Source: Silurus meridionalis
Lineage: Eukaryota; Chordata; Actinopteri; Siluriformes; Siluridae
Length of the DNA stretch: 64,000 bases
NCBI RefSeq assembly: GCF_014805685.1
Contig: NC_060902.1
Span: 6,001,286-6,065,285, forward strand
Direction: 5' to 3'
Under the pieces are notes generated by a model, which saw only the letters and a list, made by a program, of their open reading frames with translations, ran no database searches and was not told where the DNA came from. A program made the position numbers and the translations under genes. Shown here piece by piece: positions 24,486 to 36,061 of the stretch (position 1 is the stretch's first letter; each line of letters opens with the position of its first letter).

Positions 24486-24930
24486 CACCATATGAACAAA
24501 CATTTGTGGACGGCTGACCATAAGATTCTTATGTGCTACTCAACATCTAGTCCCTATTTGCTGTCATAATAACCTCCACTGTCCTGGGAAGATGTTCCAC
24601 TAGGTTTTGGAGTGCGATTGTAGAGATTTGTGCTCATTCAGCCACCATAAAAGTGTAAAGTCAGCTACTGATATAGAGTGAAAAGGTCAGGGGTGCAGTC
24701 AGCGTTTTAGTTCATCCCAAAGGTGTTGAGGTTAGAGCTCTATAGCAGGCCACTCAAGCTTTTCCACTCCAACCAATGTAAAGAATATCTTCATAGAGCA
24801 AACTTTGTGCACAGGGGCACTGTCATGCTGTAACAGGTTTTAATGTTCACAGTATTCAAATTTAATGCTATCACTTCCAATGGGGGTCCTGTACAATTTT
24901 GTGGTAACTGTTTTCCACATGAGTGTATAT
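24486..24930 (+). mobile_element. Tc1-related MITE (Tip-like family), copy a
   Basis: Ordered family words: ATGAACAAACATTTGTGGAC, CTGGGAAGATGTTCCACTAG, TTTGGAGTGCGATTGTAGAG, CATCCCAAAGGTGTTGAGG and GCACTGTCATGCTGTAACAG. The same order recurs at about ten sites here. The sequence resembles the reverse-complemented transposase region of a common fish Tc1 element, but no frame is open. Tip-like is a label from memory of catfish Tc1 elements. Confidence 0.82.
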
Positions 24931-26275
24931 TCTCTTTACAATTGTGTATATTCTCTAAGTAACTTGGCTATAAACTCTAAGCCCTAATGTAGATCACTAG
25001 CTGTTTGATGGAGCAGTAAGAGCTCCATGCTCTGTTGTTCATTAGAATACTGTGAAATTGATTCTATGTTTGTTAGCTAATGGTAATCTTGCTAGTATAG
25101 TAACTCATTTTGTGAAATGTGATGCTGATTGGATATTATTTGCTAAGCAAAACGAAAGCCTGTCCTTTTAGCACAAATAAATGATCCGCTGATTTGATTA
25201 GCAGGAATCGGAGTGGGCCAGGATTTAGCAGTGGAAGAAAAGCGGTGTGGACATGGGGGTTGCACAATTGTTTATTTCCTTTTATTAGATTGTAACTAAT
25301 TGGGAAATCAGTACCATTAGGAAAGGGCAGATTAACCATGATATCAGATGCTCTTGGAAAATCTATATTCACAAAAACCATGTCTGTCAAATTAAAAGGA
25401 GCAGGTTTTTAGTGGATATTCAAATATAACTAATGAGCTGTTTTTGATTATTGTTGAATAGCCTACCTTTTTTATGTGACTGGACCCAGTGAGTCACAAA
25501 ACAACCGGAGCATCTCAATAAGCAAGCACGTATTAGTGCCTTTAGTCACGGCATCACATTGAATTCTGGTTCAGTAATGGCCTATTCAGATAGTCTGCCC
25601 ACGACTTATACTTAAGTTGCAAGGCCTAAATTATGGCCTGAAATTGTACTTCCTACCCATTTTTCCACTTTGATTCTCACTCAAGTGTCTGTGTAGGTTT
25701 CCAATAATCTGTCATTTTTATTTCATTGTATAAAACTAGTATGTAACTATGCGATTACAGCAATCTTCTACGATTATCACACATTATTACCCGTCACATG
25801 GGATGACAAGATCCTATTAAAATTTCTGTCGAATTTTATAACAGACTCTGTGAAAACGTCTTCGATAGAACTGTGATTGGAGAAAAAAGTATTGGAATCA
25901 GATACATTCCTCAAAGTGAGCTTGAGGTTATAATGTTTCATTGTCTATTAGCATGTTTCTTCTACATTTCACCCCGGACATTACTGTCTTATTACTGTAG
26001 CTGTACTGAGTTTTGTGTGATCCAGCAACCTCCTGCTATTACTTGCTTTCAGACGAGCATCAAAGCAGATTCCGAGTAAGATCACGCTCTGGGATTTCAA
26101 TAAAAAAACTTCTCACTGCCAGACCTTTGTCGCCAACTGTCTTTATTTGCAGATGCACTGAATCAGATGCAGGTAATAGTGTCAAATTACACCATTCAAG
26201 CCTGACAATCTCAACTCACCAGCAAAGGATTCTTTTATGAGGTGCAGACAGAATCTGGCCAGAAGTTAAACAAAG
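24931..26275. other. Unannotated sequence
   Basis: No recognised repeat or gene over about 1.3 kb; short frames (25136-25390, 25873-26240) show no domain. Confidence 0.4.
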
Positions 26276-26420
26276 CAGGGGTGCCCAATACGTCGATCGC
26301 GATCTACCGGTCGATCTCAAAGGTAGTGTGGGTAGATCGCATGACATTTAAAAAATAGATATTTATTTATATTTATGGTCATTTTATATGTAGCTCGCAT
26401 GCTGAAAAAGTGTGTGCACC
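26276..26420 (+). mobile_element. hAT-type element end
   Basis: CAGGGGTGCCCAATACGTCG followed by ATCGCGATCTACCGG and GGGTAGATCGCATG. A CAGGGGTG terminus is typical of hAT transposons. No right end is seen; it adjoins another hAT-like MITE. Confidence 0.5.
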
Positions 26421-26424
26421 CGTA

Positions 26425-26955
26425 GTCTAAAGAATGGGTCTTCAACCGGGGGTCTGTGATCTCTAGGGGGTCTGAGGTGGTACTGCAGGGGTCCACTAAT
26501 TAATATCACAAAAAAAACAAAAATGTTAAAAAAAAGATAAAATAATACATTTTTAAAATATTATCTTTATTACATTAAAGTTTCAATAAACTTAAAGCTC
26601 AAAGTAATGTAAATGTATAATTGTTCACCTCTTAGTGAAATGTAGGAAAATGTAAGAAACTGCAAATCTATTAAAATAAAAGACAACTGTGGACAACTTA
26701 ATACATTGAGATTTTCATTGCAAAATATATGTTTTTGATGCAAATAGCTTTTTGAAAGATATGAAAATATACAGACAATGATGCATGTATAACAACAACA
26801 TAGCTCTAATTGTCTTAATGTACTATAACTAGCGTAATAAGATTGTTTTTTATTAATATCATGGGTATGTTTGACACATGTTGTAGCAGAGGGTCCCTGC
26901 CCCATGTCTCTATTACCTAAGGGGTCCTTGACCTGAAAAACCTTTAGCAGGTGCA
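26425..26955. mobile_element. hAT-type MITE
   Basis: The left side has GTCTTCAACCGGGGGTCTGTG and GGGGGTCTGAGG. The right side (26889-26955) has GGGTCCCTGCCCC, AAGGGGTCCTTGACC and AAAAACCTTTAGCAG, a degenerate inverted counterpart. The interior is AT-rich and non-coding; the 147-codon minus frame across it shows no transposase motif. Confidence 0.55.
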
Positions 26956-27084
26956 GGAATGTCAAGTTATAAAAAAAGGTGTCAAGAAGAAGGTGAATGA
27001 GGTGACTTGACATTGGTCTATGTCCATCTAAAGAAAAAGAGACATATACTGGGCAAAAAAGAAGGTTGATATGGAATTTTGTAA

Positions 27085-27148
27085 TTTTCCAAAACAGATG
27101 GAAACAAACAGTTTGTCAGTAAAGTACGTTTCCATCTGTTGTGGAAAA
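27085..27148. repeat. Inverted repeat, 21-bp arms, 22-bp loop
   Basis: Arms 27085-27105 and 27128-27148 are complementary with one mismatch (core AACAGATGGAAAC / GTTTCCATCTGTT). Could be a tiny fold-back element or a hairpin RNA if transcribed. Confidence 0.85.
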
Positions 27149-27805
27149 TACATTAGTCTTTTGCAGGTAATTTTGCCTTGTCCTAAACACCTATACATTC
27201 TCATTTCCCACCCGTCAGTGGAGCCAGATGCCTATAAGTGAAGAAACATCTTATATAAATATTAAACCACCATCCTATTCATTTTTTTCTAAATTCTTTT
27301 CCCAGCCAGTAGTGGATGCTGTACGGCATTCTCATACTTAAGAAAAACACACATCCTCTGCTTAGATGCACTATTTGGCAAAGGTTTGTGGACACATGAC
27401 TCTAAGATTCATATGTGCTTTTTGAACATCCCATTCCACATTTGGCCCCTATTTTCTATTATAATAAACTCCAATCAACTTGTGGAGATTTGTGCTCATT
27501 CAGCTACAAGAGTGTTAGTTGTAAGGATGGTTAGATCTTTACATGAGGCCAGACCCCAAGGACTGCCATGCAACTAAACAATAAAATTTCCAATCAAAGA
27601 AGAGGATCTCTTTAATCTGAGAAGAGAAAGCCATTAGTTTAGCTGCCCTCTAACCCATCATTGATCCCCCTGTTTCCCTCCTGGGGATATTGCTGGGTCA
27701 TGGAAAGGTGACTTAGAAGTTCCTGGAATTCAAGCTACTATACTTGCATACTGTAATAATTACATTTCAGGAATGTAAATATGATAAATATTTGGTTAAA
27801 TGGCA

Positions 27806-28450
27806 TCAAGGATGCAGATCAACGGCTCTGAGCCCTTTCCTGTTTTTAGTGGTGATGGACAGATTGACGGACGAAGTCAGACAGGAGTCTCCATGGGTTA
27901 TGATGTTTGCGGATGATATTGGGATTTGTGGTGAGAGTAGGGAGCAGGTTGAGAAGAGCCTGGAGAGGTGGAGGTACACGCTGGAGAGAAGGGGAATGAA
28001 AGTCAGTAGGAGTAAGACAGAGTACATGTGTGTGAATGAGAGGGAGGGCAGTGGAGTGGTGCGGTTGCAGGGAGAACGGTGCCTGAGTTCAGGTACATAG
28101 GGGTCAACTGTGCAAAGTAATGGAGAGTGTGTTAGAGAAGTGAAGAAAAGAGTGCATTGAGTAAAAGACAGGAGGTGGAGCTGGAGGTAGCAGAGCTGAA
28201 GATGCTGAGATTTTCGTTGGGAGTGATGACGATGGACAGGATTAGAAACAAGTTTATTAGAGAGACAGCGAATGTAGAACATTTTGGAGACAAGGTAAAG
28301 GAGTCACTAATGAGATAGTTTGACATGTGCAGAGGGGGGACATGGGGTATATCGGTAGAAGAACGCTGAGGATGGAGCCGATTTAAGGATGTGAGGAAAG
28401 ACATGCAGGTAGTAGGTTTGAAAGAGGCAGATGAAGAGGACAGGGGGGGT
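27806..28450 (+). pseudogene. RTE LINE reverse transcriptase fragment with FADD box
   Basis: The first open part (to about 28097) reads ALSPFLFLVVMDRLTDEVRQ, then VMMFADDIGICGESREQ, then LERRGMKVSRSKTEYMCVNE. FADD is the reverse transcriptase motif C (YADD/FADD) that binds the catalytic metal ions. Frame is lost at the end of this part. Downstream, LKMLRFSLGV-type sequence resumes near 28190, so about 45 family codons are deleted. A second deletion removes the GRPRRRF region near 28382. It keeps more of the catalytic core than the other two copies but is dead. Confidence 0.88.
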
Positions 28451-28505
28451 ATGGAGACGGATGATCCGCTGTGGCAACCCCTAACCCCTAAGAAGAAGAA
28501 GAAGT
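27806..28505 (+). mobile_element. RTE-type LINE with internal deletions (copy 2)
   Basis: 5'-truncated just before the reverse transcriptase active site, with internal deletions near 28120-28155 and 28380, and a 3' tail GATCCGCTGTGGCAACCCC followed by AAGAAGAAGAAG. It is nested inside the split MITE. Confidence 0.87.
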
Positions 28506-28865
28506 TTTGGGGAAAATTCTGATCTAACAATGTAAGGGTTTTCCCGGAGAAGATCTTTATCAGGTGTTAGTTTTTACTCTAGGTGGTATTCGGTTTTAGG
28601 TCACCTCCTGTCACAACAAAGGTTTTGCAAATCTTTTATTACTTTTTTTTAATGAGTGTTTATGATGGTTTGGGTATTTGAGAAGATTTGGCAAAACACT
28701 CGGGGAAGAATTCTGTAGTCAGTATTCCCCACACAGTCTCTGGGTGTCTCTATTGCCAGTTACAGTGACTCTTTAACAATTTTTTTTGTAAACTGCATTG
28801 CTAAACTATTGGGTTTTATGCTGATTATGTTGTGTACCTTTCTTCTATTATTTGTGATTTTCTGA

Positions 28866-29240
28866 ATCCTGACTATCACTGACATAGTAAGTTATAAAAA
28901 AGTGAGTAAATCAACTATTCTTAATGAATGAGCAAGCATTGAGCAGCCTACTTAAATAATATTAGTTTACGGGTATATCCTCTGACTAAGATTCGGACTG
29001 GCCAATTTGCCTCAGACAGGACGGAATGCTTAGAATAATCTTTTAAAGTTAGAGAAGAAATACAACCCATAAGGTGAACAGCTTGAATTGGATATATTTA
29101 AGATAAATCTTTATTAAAAATTTGCAACAAATGAATATAAATTTTAGTAATATTTTACAGCAGCACGAGAAAGACTAACACAAAGCATACCTTCACCCAC
29201 GCCAGTAGATTCCATTGTTGGGCCATTGGGTGAGGTATTC
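28866..29240. repeat. Dispersed LTR-like repeat, second copy
   Basis: Homologous to 10100-10710: CTGACTATCACTGACATAG, GAGCAAGCATTGAGCAGCC, CTGACTAAGATTCGGACTGG, GACGGAATGCTTAGAATAATC and TTGTTGGGCCATTGGG occur in the same order. Only one unit of the 159-bp tandem segment is present. On the minus strand AATAAAG near 29115 could be a poly(A) signal. Confidence 0.6.
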
Positions 29241-29500
29241 TACATAGAAAAGTCAAGTACTTATGTACTGTAGGGTGAGGAGGCCTGGAGTGAAGTTAGA
29301 TTTTCAATTTCTGTTCAGTCCACTCAAGATCTGAATGCAGTTTACTTTCTGCACAGTGACACTGTCATCACATTTTATTCTTCAGAATCCAGAGACATCC
29401 TATACAATTGTGTGCCTTTAGCTTTGTGGTAACAGATTGGGGAAAAACCACATATGGCTGGAAAAGTCAGGTGTCCTAATACTTTTGTCCATATTTTGGC

Positions 29501-29913
29501 AAATATCTACTATATCCCTAAAGGTTATGTTGCCAAGTTTAGAGAATGTACAATTTGCTTACAAGTACTAATTTATCTGTGTATATATTATTATATTTCC
29601 CACACAATGGCCCTCATTGATGAACTGGATACAAATGACTTTATTTGCAATTTGTATGCAAAAGCATTTACTAAATAAATTCTCACCATTCATGAAACTT
29701 CAGTTCGCTTGGCAAAGCATTCATATTTGTATTTTTGTACCCCGTCTTAAGATGTTATATAGACTTAACTGTTGTTGTACTGCTGTAAAAAACAAGATAT
29801 TAATGAGAATCCCTAAGTTTTTAAAACATTAATATAAAACACTGATACTTAAATGTATAACAGGAAAATGGATAACCGTAAATGAAACAAACTTGTATGG
29901 TGATACTTTTATA
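29501..29913. other. Unannotated AT-rich sequence
   Basis: No gene or recognised repeat. Confidence 0.4.
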
Positions 29914-29915
29914 TA

Positions 29916-30041
29916 CAGATAGTCGTCTACTTACGACCTATGCAACTTACAACTAATTACGACCACAAACGCTAGCCGCGGCGTACGACAGTGCGTACCA
30001 GCTTCCGGTCCCAATCGTGGTCATAAGTCGACGACTACCTG
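29916..30041. mobile_element. 126-bp MITE with TA duplication
   Basis: Left end CAGATAGTCGTCTACTTACG and right end complementary to CAGGTAGTCGTCGACTTATG: ~23-bp TIRs with three mismatches. TA at 29914-29915 and 30042-30043 flanks it. A second, longer copy lies at 38604. Mariner/Tigger-type by its ends and TA target. Confidence 0.85.
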
Positions 30042-30384
30042 TACAAATCCAATCAAATTGAAATAGCTTGTTTATTTTAATTAGGCACAAAAATGAAATG
30101 AAAATTGTGTAAAACTGAGTTACTGATTTAAAAAAAAATTAATTATCAAAATCAAATCCACAAATTGAAGACCCCTAAGACTAAATACTAAAATTATAAA
30201 GAAAACCTGGGCTTAGGTATCATATTTCTAATGAAAAGACATCTGATACAAATTTGTGCCTCCACATATGGCTTTAAAATGCAGGTTTTTAGGGAGAAAG
30301 TAAGAGAACTCTTACTTCACACAAACTCTCAGGAGACCCGTGGGGTTACGCTTGGGCTCTCGCACTGGGATCTCATTTTACATT

Positions 30385-30535
30385 TTATTTATTCGCTTCA
30401 AAAAAGTGTAGTGGAGTAAAAAGTTAAAGCTTTCCAAAATGAAAATTCTCTGATATGCATACATGAAAAATGTACTTGTGTACAGTAACAAAGTAAAAAA
30501 AATGCTTCTGTCCTTTCCACCGCTGAGCTTAGAAA
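30385..30535 (+). mobile_element. hAT-like element right end
   Basis: GTGGAGTAAAAAGTTAAAG, TGTACTTGTGTACAGTAAC and a terminal TCCACCGCTGAG match the right-end layout at 11113-11268 and 44870-44997. Confidence 0.6.
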
Positions 30536-30859
30536 GCAATGCTTTACTTCCAGCTGTGCAAACAAGGGGCTTACCAATTATGCTTTAGTCTAATCAGTAT
30601 AACCTCTGCTCCCTATTTCCTTTGTCGTCTGGTTCTTTCTCTATGTCCATCTTTCAGACTCTGTGGATTTACCAACCTCTTTACAGGGTTTGATTTAAAG
30701 GAGGCGTGCTGGCAGGTTAAAAAACTTAAAGTTTCCAGATGTTGAGTGCATATGTGCTCCTTATCACCATTTCTCACATTTTAGCCCAAATTTTCCCAGC
30801 ATCCCATCAGATTATTAGGGATAAAAGAATGACTATGTGCTCAGCGTAACACTTGCTGA
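30536..30859. other. Unannotated sequence
   Basis: No gene or recognised repeat. Confidence 0.4.
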
Positions 30860-31060
30860 TAACTATGGAACTAATCATTTTCGCCAAAGTGAATTATAGA
30901 TTATTTTAATCTGCGCACATTCATCAACTTGTCCCGGACGGAGCAAAGTTTAAGTGAGGCAGACGCTGTGTTTCTAATTGAGTTCTTGCACAATGACCTC
31001 TAAAAGATTTTCAATACCATCCCATACAATAAAAATAAATATACAGTCACATACAGAACC
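30860..31060. promoter_or_regulatory. Candidate conserved block
   Basis: Non-repetitive block (CATCAACTTGTCCCGGACGG, TCTAATTGAGTTCTTGCAC) of balanced composition between hAT fragments. Weak candidate. Confidence 0.22.
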
Positions 31061-31353
31061 GTACTTTATGCCCTAAGAGCACCGTGAGAAAACTGTGCAG
31101 GACCTCGCTTTGCTCTCAGAACAGGTTTTGTTTTTTAATGGCACAAATTTCATGAGATGGTGGAAAAGATTCCTTTAGGATTCTGGTCACTGTTGACATT
31201 ATGCATCATATACAGTCATTTCAGATTTTTTTACATATAAGGACATGGTCCTGTTCTATCATGTCCAACAGGAGCTCTACCTGAAATCAGATCTGCCGAC
31301 TGGCAACTGACTCTGAACTCACTGAAGCATTTGGAGTTGACTGGTGCTTTGTG

Positions 31354-31520
31354 CAGTGGTGTAAAGTGTACCTAAAAATCCTACTTAAGTAAAAATATAA
31401 ATATACATATAGATAGCTTACTGCAAAACGTACTCTATTACATGTCACCAATTCCAATATGACTTAAGTAAAAGTTTTAACAGTACTGCAGTATTTTACT
31501 CATATTGAACATAAGTTCAA
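31354..31520 (+). mobile_element. hAT-like element left end
   Basis: GCAGTGGTGTAAAGTGTACC, CTACTTAAGTAAAAATATAAA and GACTTAAGTAAAAGTTT are the left-end motifs of the hAT family. No right end follows within 1 kb. Confidence 0.6.
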
Positions 31521-32619
31521 AGGTGCACTAGTCCTCAACACCAAGACACATGTTATTGAAAAGCCAAAAACAGTTAATTTGTGAGGTTATATTTCCTAAA
31601 AGACAAATTAAATTGTACACCACAACACTGCATTAACCAACACAACAGCCTCTTCAACATGCCAGAATGAAACAAAGATCAAACAAGTCGGTTAAAACGA
31701 AGACAAAGTAGTAAACCAATCTCTCAAAGAAAATTACAGTATCAGGTCACAAAGTAAAACAAGGACAATAATGAAGTTCATTTACTCAAATATTTTACAT
31801 CACTGGCTTTGTGGTATAGTTCATCATCATTAAAATATAAGATGCCAAACTGCATTTGAAAGATTTTTAATTGGTTTGGGGGATTATTGTCGAATTATTG
31901 AAAAGATTCCAGACCTTTACACCACCATCACCAGCAGCAGCAGCCTGATACAAGTTAATACAAAGCAGGTTGAAGTCAAAGGATAAAGGACAAATTGGGA
32001 TCCTACCATGTGCTTTGGAGCAGAAATCACTGTTTTTTTTCCTCATAGTTAGTTGTCCATCTTTCTTAAACCTGTACTCAGTGTCCTTATGCTTCATTCA
32101 CATTAATCTGAATACATTTAAGAACACGTCTTTTTCATTATGTTTTGGTCTTCCGTCCACGCTGAGACAGCTTTTTGAAAACCTTCTTACCAAAATGTGT
32201 ACATTTGGTGTTATTTTGTGAAATCTCAAAGCAGAGATATCCAATAACAATAATGTATTTTTAGTCATGTGACGCATTCATATGATCCATTCACCACGAA
32301 ACAAACAACTTTATAGATCTGGGTTACCTGCAGCAACATCAACTATTTATTTGTCCATTTTAAAAACATACCTATCAATTTAAAGTGACAGAAAGTAAAT
32401 AAATGCATGTGCAGTATAGGGATTAAAACATTTTTCATTGTGGATAAGCAATTTGTGGAAAATGTTTGAGAAATTGTAACCACATCAACAAAAACCATTG
32501 TAGCAGAAAAAGCAGGTTTTAGTTCCATGGCTGTAGCTTCAGATTCCTGCTTTTGGCTGGCAGGAATGATATCTGAAGATATTGTAACTCATATCCCTCA
32601 AGGTTCCACATGTTAATCA
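31521..32619. other. Unannotated sequence
   Basis: No gene or recognised repeat over about 1.1 kb. Confidence 0.4.
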
Positions 32620-32906
32620 TTCTGAGATGCTTTTTCCTAACCTCGGTTGTAAAGAGTTGTTTTTTGAGTTACCGTGTCCTTCCTGTCAGCATGATCAAGT
32701 CTGCCCGGTCTTCTCGGAGCGCTCTCATCAACATGCTGTTTCCACCCACAGAACTTCCTGCTGCGGGCTGCTTTTGTTTTTTTCACACAGTTCTGTCTAA
32801 ACTCTAGAGATTGCTGTGAGACAACCAGGCCACAGTCACAGTCACTGAGATCACATTTTCTCACCATTCTGATATTTGATGTCAACAGTAACTGTATAGA
32901 GTACAT
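32620..32906 (-). pseudogene. Tc1-like transposase fragment (family A), degenerate
   Basis: The minus strand encodes MVRKCDLSDCDCGLVV, then SLEFRQN in a shifted context, KFCGWKQHVDESA and GRLDHADRKDTVTQKTTLYN. This is the same DNA-binding N-terminal region as at 12147-12383, extended further toward the linker. An internal deletion removes the SISETADLLGFS helix region. No TIRs remain, so this is an older copy. Confidence 0.8.
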
Positions 32907-34230
32907 TATTTACCTGCTATGTCTGCACTGCACAGCTAGAAAAGCATTTTTTTCTTGTCGTTTCACTCCCATTTATGGTATACAGTAAATGTTATTTAGG
33001 ATCTAGAAAATATTTAAAGTTGTTTCATTTCATATCAAATTTATTTACTAGAAACTGTAAACACACCAGGTGGAAATGAAAGCATTGGTTTAATAAAACC
33101 ACTAAACACTAAGTGCAGTTATTTTAGCAATTTGTTTTCAGACATACATTTTAGCACCACCCCCCAAGCGAGTAAATAATTTACTACTCGTACTCTGAAT
33201 GTCTTTATTAAAGCCGGGATTCATAATAGACGTTTCATTGAAATAAAGCTGAACAAATCTGTGTTTCTTTACTATTTACAATTCTATTATCTATAGTTAT
33301 CCCGGCGTGCACTCAACATCTGTGCATTCAGGGTGCTATTGTCAAAATGCCATCATTCACGTTCGAGCTGCCTTTTATATTCCACTAATAATGAATTGTT
33401 TAAAAATCCTTTGGATAGCTAGAAGTGAGGCAATTAGCACATATATCCTAGCACTTTATAGCTCAATCTGTAATATGTCCATAAAGTATAAGAAATCGTT
33501 GGGTTTATACGAGCGCTGGACAACAGCAATTTGTGTGCATTGCTTGAACAAACTCTATTACCTTGCTTTTGATGGAATTAAACTTCAAATCAATCGCTTC
33601 AGATTTGTATAAGATTATTCAATCCAGCCTTCCATATATTGCTCAGTGTCTATAAGTAGCCAATTCTATGGAGTGCACACACAAGTGGCACAAACACGCT
33701 GTTTAAAAACAGAGAGGGCAAAAAAATAAAGATTTGAAATAAAAGAGTGGTGGAATAAAAGAGAAATAGGAAAAAAACATGGTAAGACTTCACTACACTA
33801 TCTTGGACAGATAATCTATTAAGACCTTCACAAGCATCATCATAGTGATGTATTATACTGCATATACTCTTAAAAAAATCATATTTTAACATTTATTCTG
33901 AAACATAGATACACATTTTAAATAATCTAGTATTACCTTTTGGAATATTAAAATGACTATATGTATTTTATATATATATAATACTTATATATAAGCCCAT
34001 ATATAAGAGTATTGAATGCCCTATATTATAAGCCATGTGTTCTCAGTTTAAGCATTTATTTGAAAGAAGTTAAATTATATGCCAATTAGAATAAAAAACT
34101 ACAAAGCTTGCACTGAGGAACAATGCCAGGGTTTAATTATCTAATATTTGGTTTATTGTTAACAAATACAGTACAAAGAAATACTGTCAAGTCAAGTCAA
34201 GTAGCTTTATGAATCAGATTACATTTAAAA
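32907..34230. other. Unannotated sequence
   Basis: No recognised repeat. The 101-codon frame at 33307-33612 shows no domain. The part 33290-33640 is fairly balanced in composition. AT-rich palindromic words occur near 33968-34010. Confidence 0.4.
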
Positions 34231-34748
34231 CACCTGACCTTTCCAGCCATAAGTGGTTCTTCCCCAATCTGTTACCACAAAATCAGAGACACACAACTGG
34301 ATAGGATGTCTTTGGATGCTTTAGCATAAAATGTTCCCTTCACTTGGGTCAACTAGAGGACTCAAAACTGTTCCAACATGATAATGCATTGTAAACAAAG
34401 CCAGCTCCATGAAGATGTGCTTTACATGGGTTGGAGTGGAAGATCTGAAGTGCTATAGATCTCTGACCTCAACCCTTTTGAGCACAGTGAATTGGAATGA
34501 ATTGGAACACTCACTGCACTTCCGGTCTCCTCACCCTACATCAATACCTGACTTTACTAACACCCTTGTGGCTGAATAAACACACAAATATACACAAGCA
34601 CACTCCAAAATCTAGTGGAACGTCTTCCTAGGAAAATGGATATTATTGTAATAGCAAATGCAGGCTGAACGTGGAAAGGGGATTTTCATCATGCAAAAAT
34701 GAATCCTTATGGTCAGGTGTCCACAATCTATCTGTCCTTATAGTGTAT
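34231..34748 (-). mobile_element. Tc1-related MITE (Tip-like), copy c
   Basis: About 518 bp, near full length: CACCTGACCTTTCCAGCCAT at the left, CTCCTCACCCTACATCAATACC in the middle and TATGGTCAGGTGTCCACAA near the right. Opposite orientation to copies a, b and f. Confidence 0.82.
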
Positions 34749-35039
34749 TTGTAAGATGTACAGTTCACCCCTTTAACCTATTTCTAGTCTAGTGATTCAT
34801 TATTTCTAGTCATAGGATATAGTATTTATGTATAGTATGTAGTACATATACATAGTATACTGTATAATACATAGTTTCTATAAAGTATTTAAAATAATGT
34901 TATACAATTATAAGCATATACTACACATTTCTGTTTTTTCTTTTTTTTTTAATTAGCAGAAATTATTAGAATTCTGATTTCTCTTTACTATAATAGGGTA
35001 CTGGGTGTAGCTTAATGAGGAAAAAAAAATATATGAATG
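34749..35039. other. Unannotated AT-rich sequence
   Basis: TAGTATGTAGTACATATAC-type AT-rich low-complexity sequence; no feature. Confidence 0.4.
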
Positions 35040-35523
35040 ATCGTAGTATGAGGCAGCAACAAAACAAAGGGGGTCAAAAATAGGACCATTATGATCGGTA
35101 AAGTAAATAACACTGATTGTCTCTTTATCACAGCACCTGTTAGTGGGTGGGATATATTAGGCAGCAAGTGAACATTTTATCACAATGTTGTTGTGTTAGA
35201 AGCAGGAAAAATGGGCAGGCGTAAGGATTTGAGCGAGTTTGACAAGGGCCAAATTGTGATGTCTAGAGGACTAAGCCTAAAACTGCAGCTCTTGTTGGTT
35301 TTTCCAGGTCTGCAGTGGTCAGTATCCATCAAAAGAGGTCGAAAAAAGGAACAGTGTGGAACCCGCCGACAGGGTCATGGGCGGATGAGGCTCACTGATG
35401 CAAGTGTTGAGTGAAGACTGGGCCGTGTGGTCCGATCCAACAAATGAGCTGCTTTAGCTCAAACTGCTGAAGAAGTTAATGATGTTAATGCTTAAATGTG
35501 TCAGGACTGTTTTGGTGGCAGAA
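35040..35523 (+). mobile_element. Tc1-like transposon relic (family B), internally deleted
   Basis: Left subterminal sequence ACCATTATGATCGG and GTGGGTGGGATATATTAGGC precede a transposase start at 35208. A 3'-end-like piece GTGTCAGGACTGTTTTGGTGG at 35498 closes it, so most of the catalytic region is deleted. It runs into a CA array and is followed by an RTE LINE. Confidence 0.8.
35208..35490 (+). pseudogene. Tc1-like transposase N-terminal fragment (family B)
   Basis: Starts MGRRKDLSEFDKGQIVMSRG at 35208 (an upstream in-frame ATG at 35193 gives MLEAGK). It continues with a shifted helix-turn-helix region and recovers KRGRKKEQCGTRRQGHGRMRLTDA, equivalent to the linker with its AT-hook-like GRxRL motif. 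A stop follows at 35414, after which family-like AQTAEEVNDV-type sequence is out of frame. The DDE catalytic domain is missing. Confidence 0.83.
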
Positions 35524-35551
35524 GCACACACACACACACACACATACACAT
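35524..35551. repeat. (CA)n microsatellite
   Basis: Short CA array within the relic's 3' flank. Confidence 0.95.
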
Positions 35552-35564
35552 TTTTCTGTTGAAC

Positions 35565-35580
35565 ATTTTCTGCTCTTCAA
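35565..35580. repeat. Target-site duplication, left copy
   Basis: ATTTTCTGCTCTTCAA, repeated exactly at 36094-36109 on the other side of the RTE LINE. Confidence 0.92.
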
Positions 35581-36061
35581 TGATATTGTGATTTGTGGTG
35601 AGAGTAGAGAGCAGGTTGAGAAGAGCCTGGAGAGGTGGAGATATGCGCTGGAGAGAAGAGGAATGAAAGTCAGTAGGAGTAAGACAGAGTACATGTGTGT
35701 GAATGAGAGGGAGTGCAGTGGAGTGATGCGGTTGCAGGGAGAAGAGGTGGAGAAGGTGGAGGAGTTCAGGTACCTGGGGTCAACAGTGCAAAGTAATGGA
35801 GGGACAGCACATGTAGGATGTTTTGGTGACAAGGTGAGGGAGGCAAGATTGAGATGGTTTGGACATGTGCAGAGAAGGGACATGAATTATATTGGTAGAA
35901 GAATGCTGAGGATGGAGCCACCAGGTAGGAGGAAAAGAGGAAGGCCAAGGAGGAGGTTCATGGATGTGGTGAGGGAAGACATGCAGGTAGTTGGTGTGAA
36001 AGAGGCAGATGTAGAGGACAGGGTGGTATGGAGACGGATGATCCGCTGTGGCGACCCCTAA
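35581..36061 (+). pseudogene. RTE LINE reverse transcriptase C-terminal region, open frame
   Basis: Uninterrupted family sequence: DIVICGESREQVEKSLERWR, SRSKTEYMCVNERECSG, EFRYLGSTVQSNGG, then GDKVREARLRWFGHVQRRDM, GRRMLRMEPPGRRKRGRPRR, FMDVVREDMQVVGVKEADV and the C-terminal WRRMIRCGDP. About 70 family codons are missing between STVQSNG and the GCFGDK region, joined in frame near 35805. The open frame starts in flanking DNA and has no start of its own. It lacks motifs A-C of the polymerase and cannot act alone. Confidence 0.9.

Larger units (their letters stand above)
27369..29500 (+). mobile_element. Tc1-related MITE (Tip-like), copy b, split by ~1.7 kb
   Basis: The left half (27369 to about 27519) runs from AAAGGTTTGTGGACAC to CATTCAGCTACAAGAGTGTTAG. 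The right half resumes at AGTCAAGTACTTATGTACTG near 29251 and ends at GTGTCCTAATACTTTTGTCC near 29490. In intact family copies these parts are contiguous. The intervening sequence holds an RTE LINE and an LTR-like repeat. Confidence 0.78.

Noticed and set aside
26570..27013. 147-codon minus frame
   Set aside because: Lies within a hAT-type MITE and contains no transposase motif.
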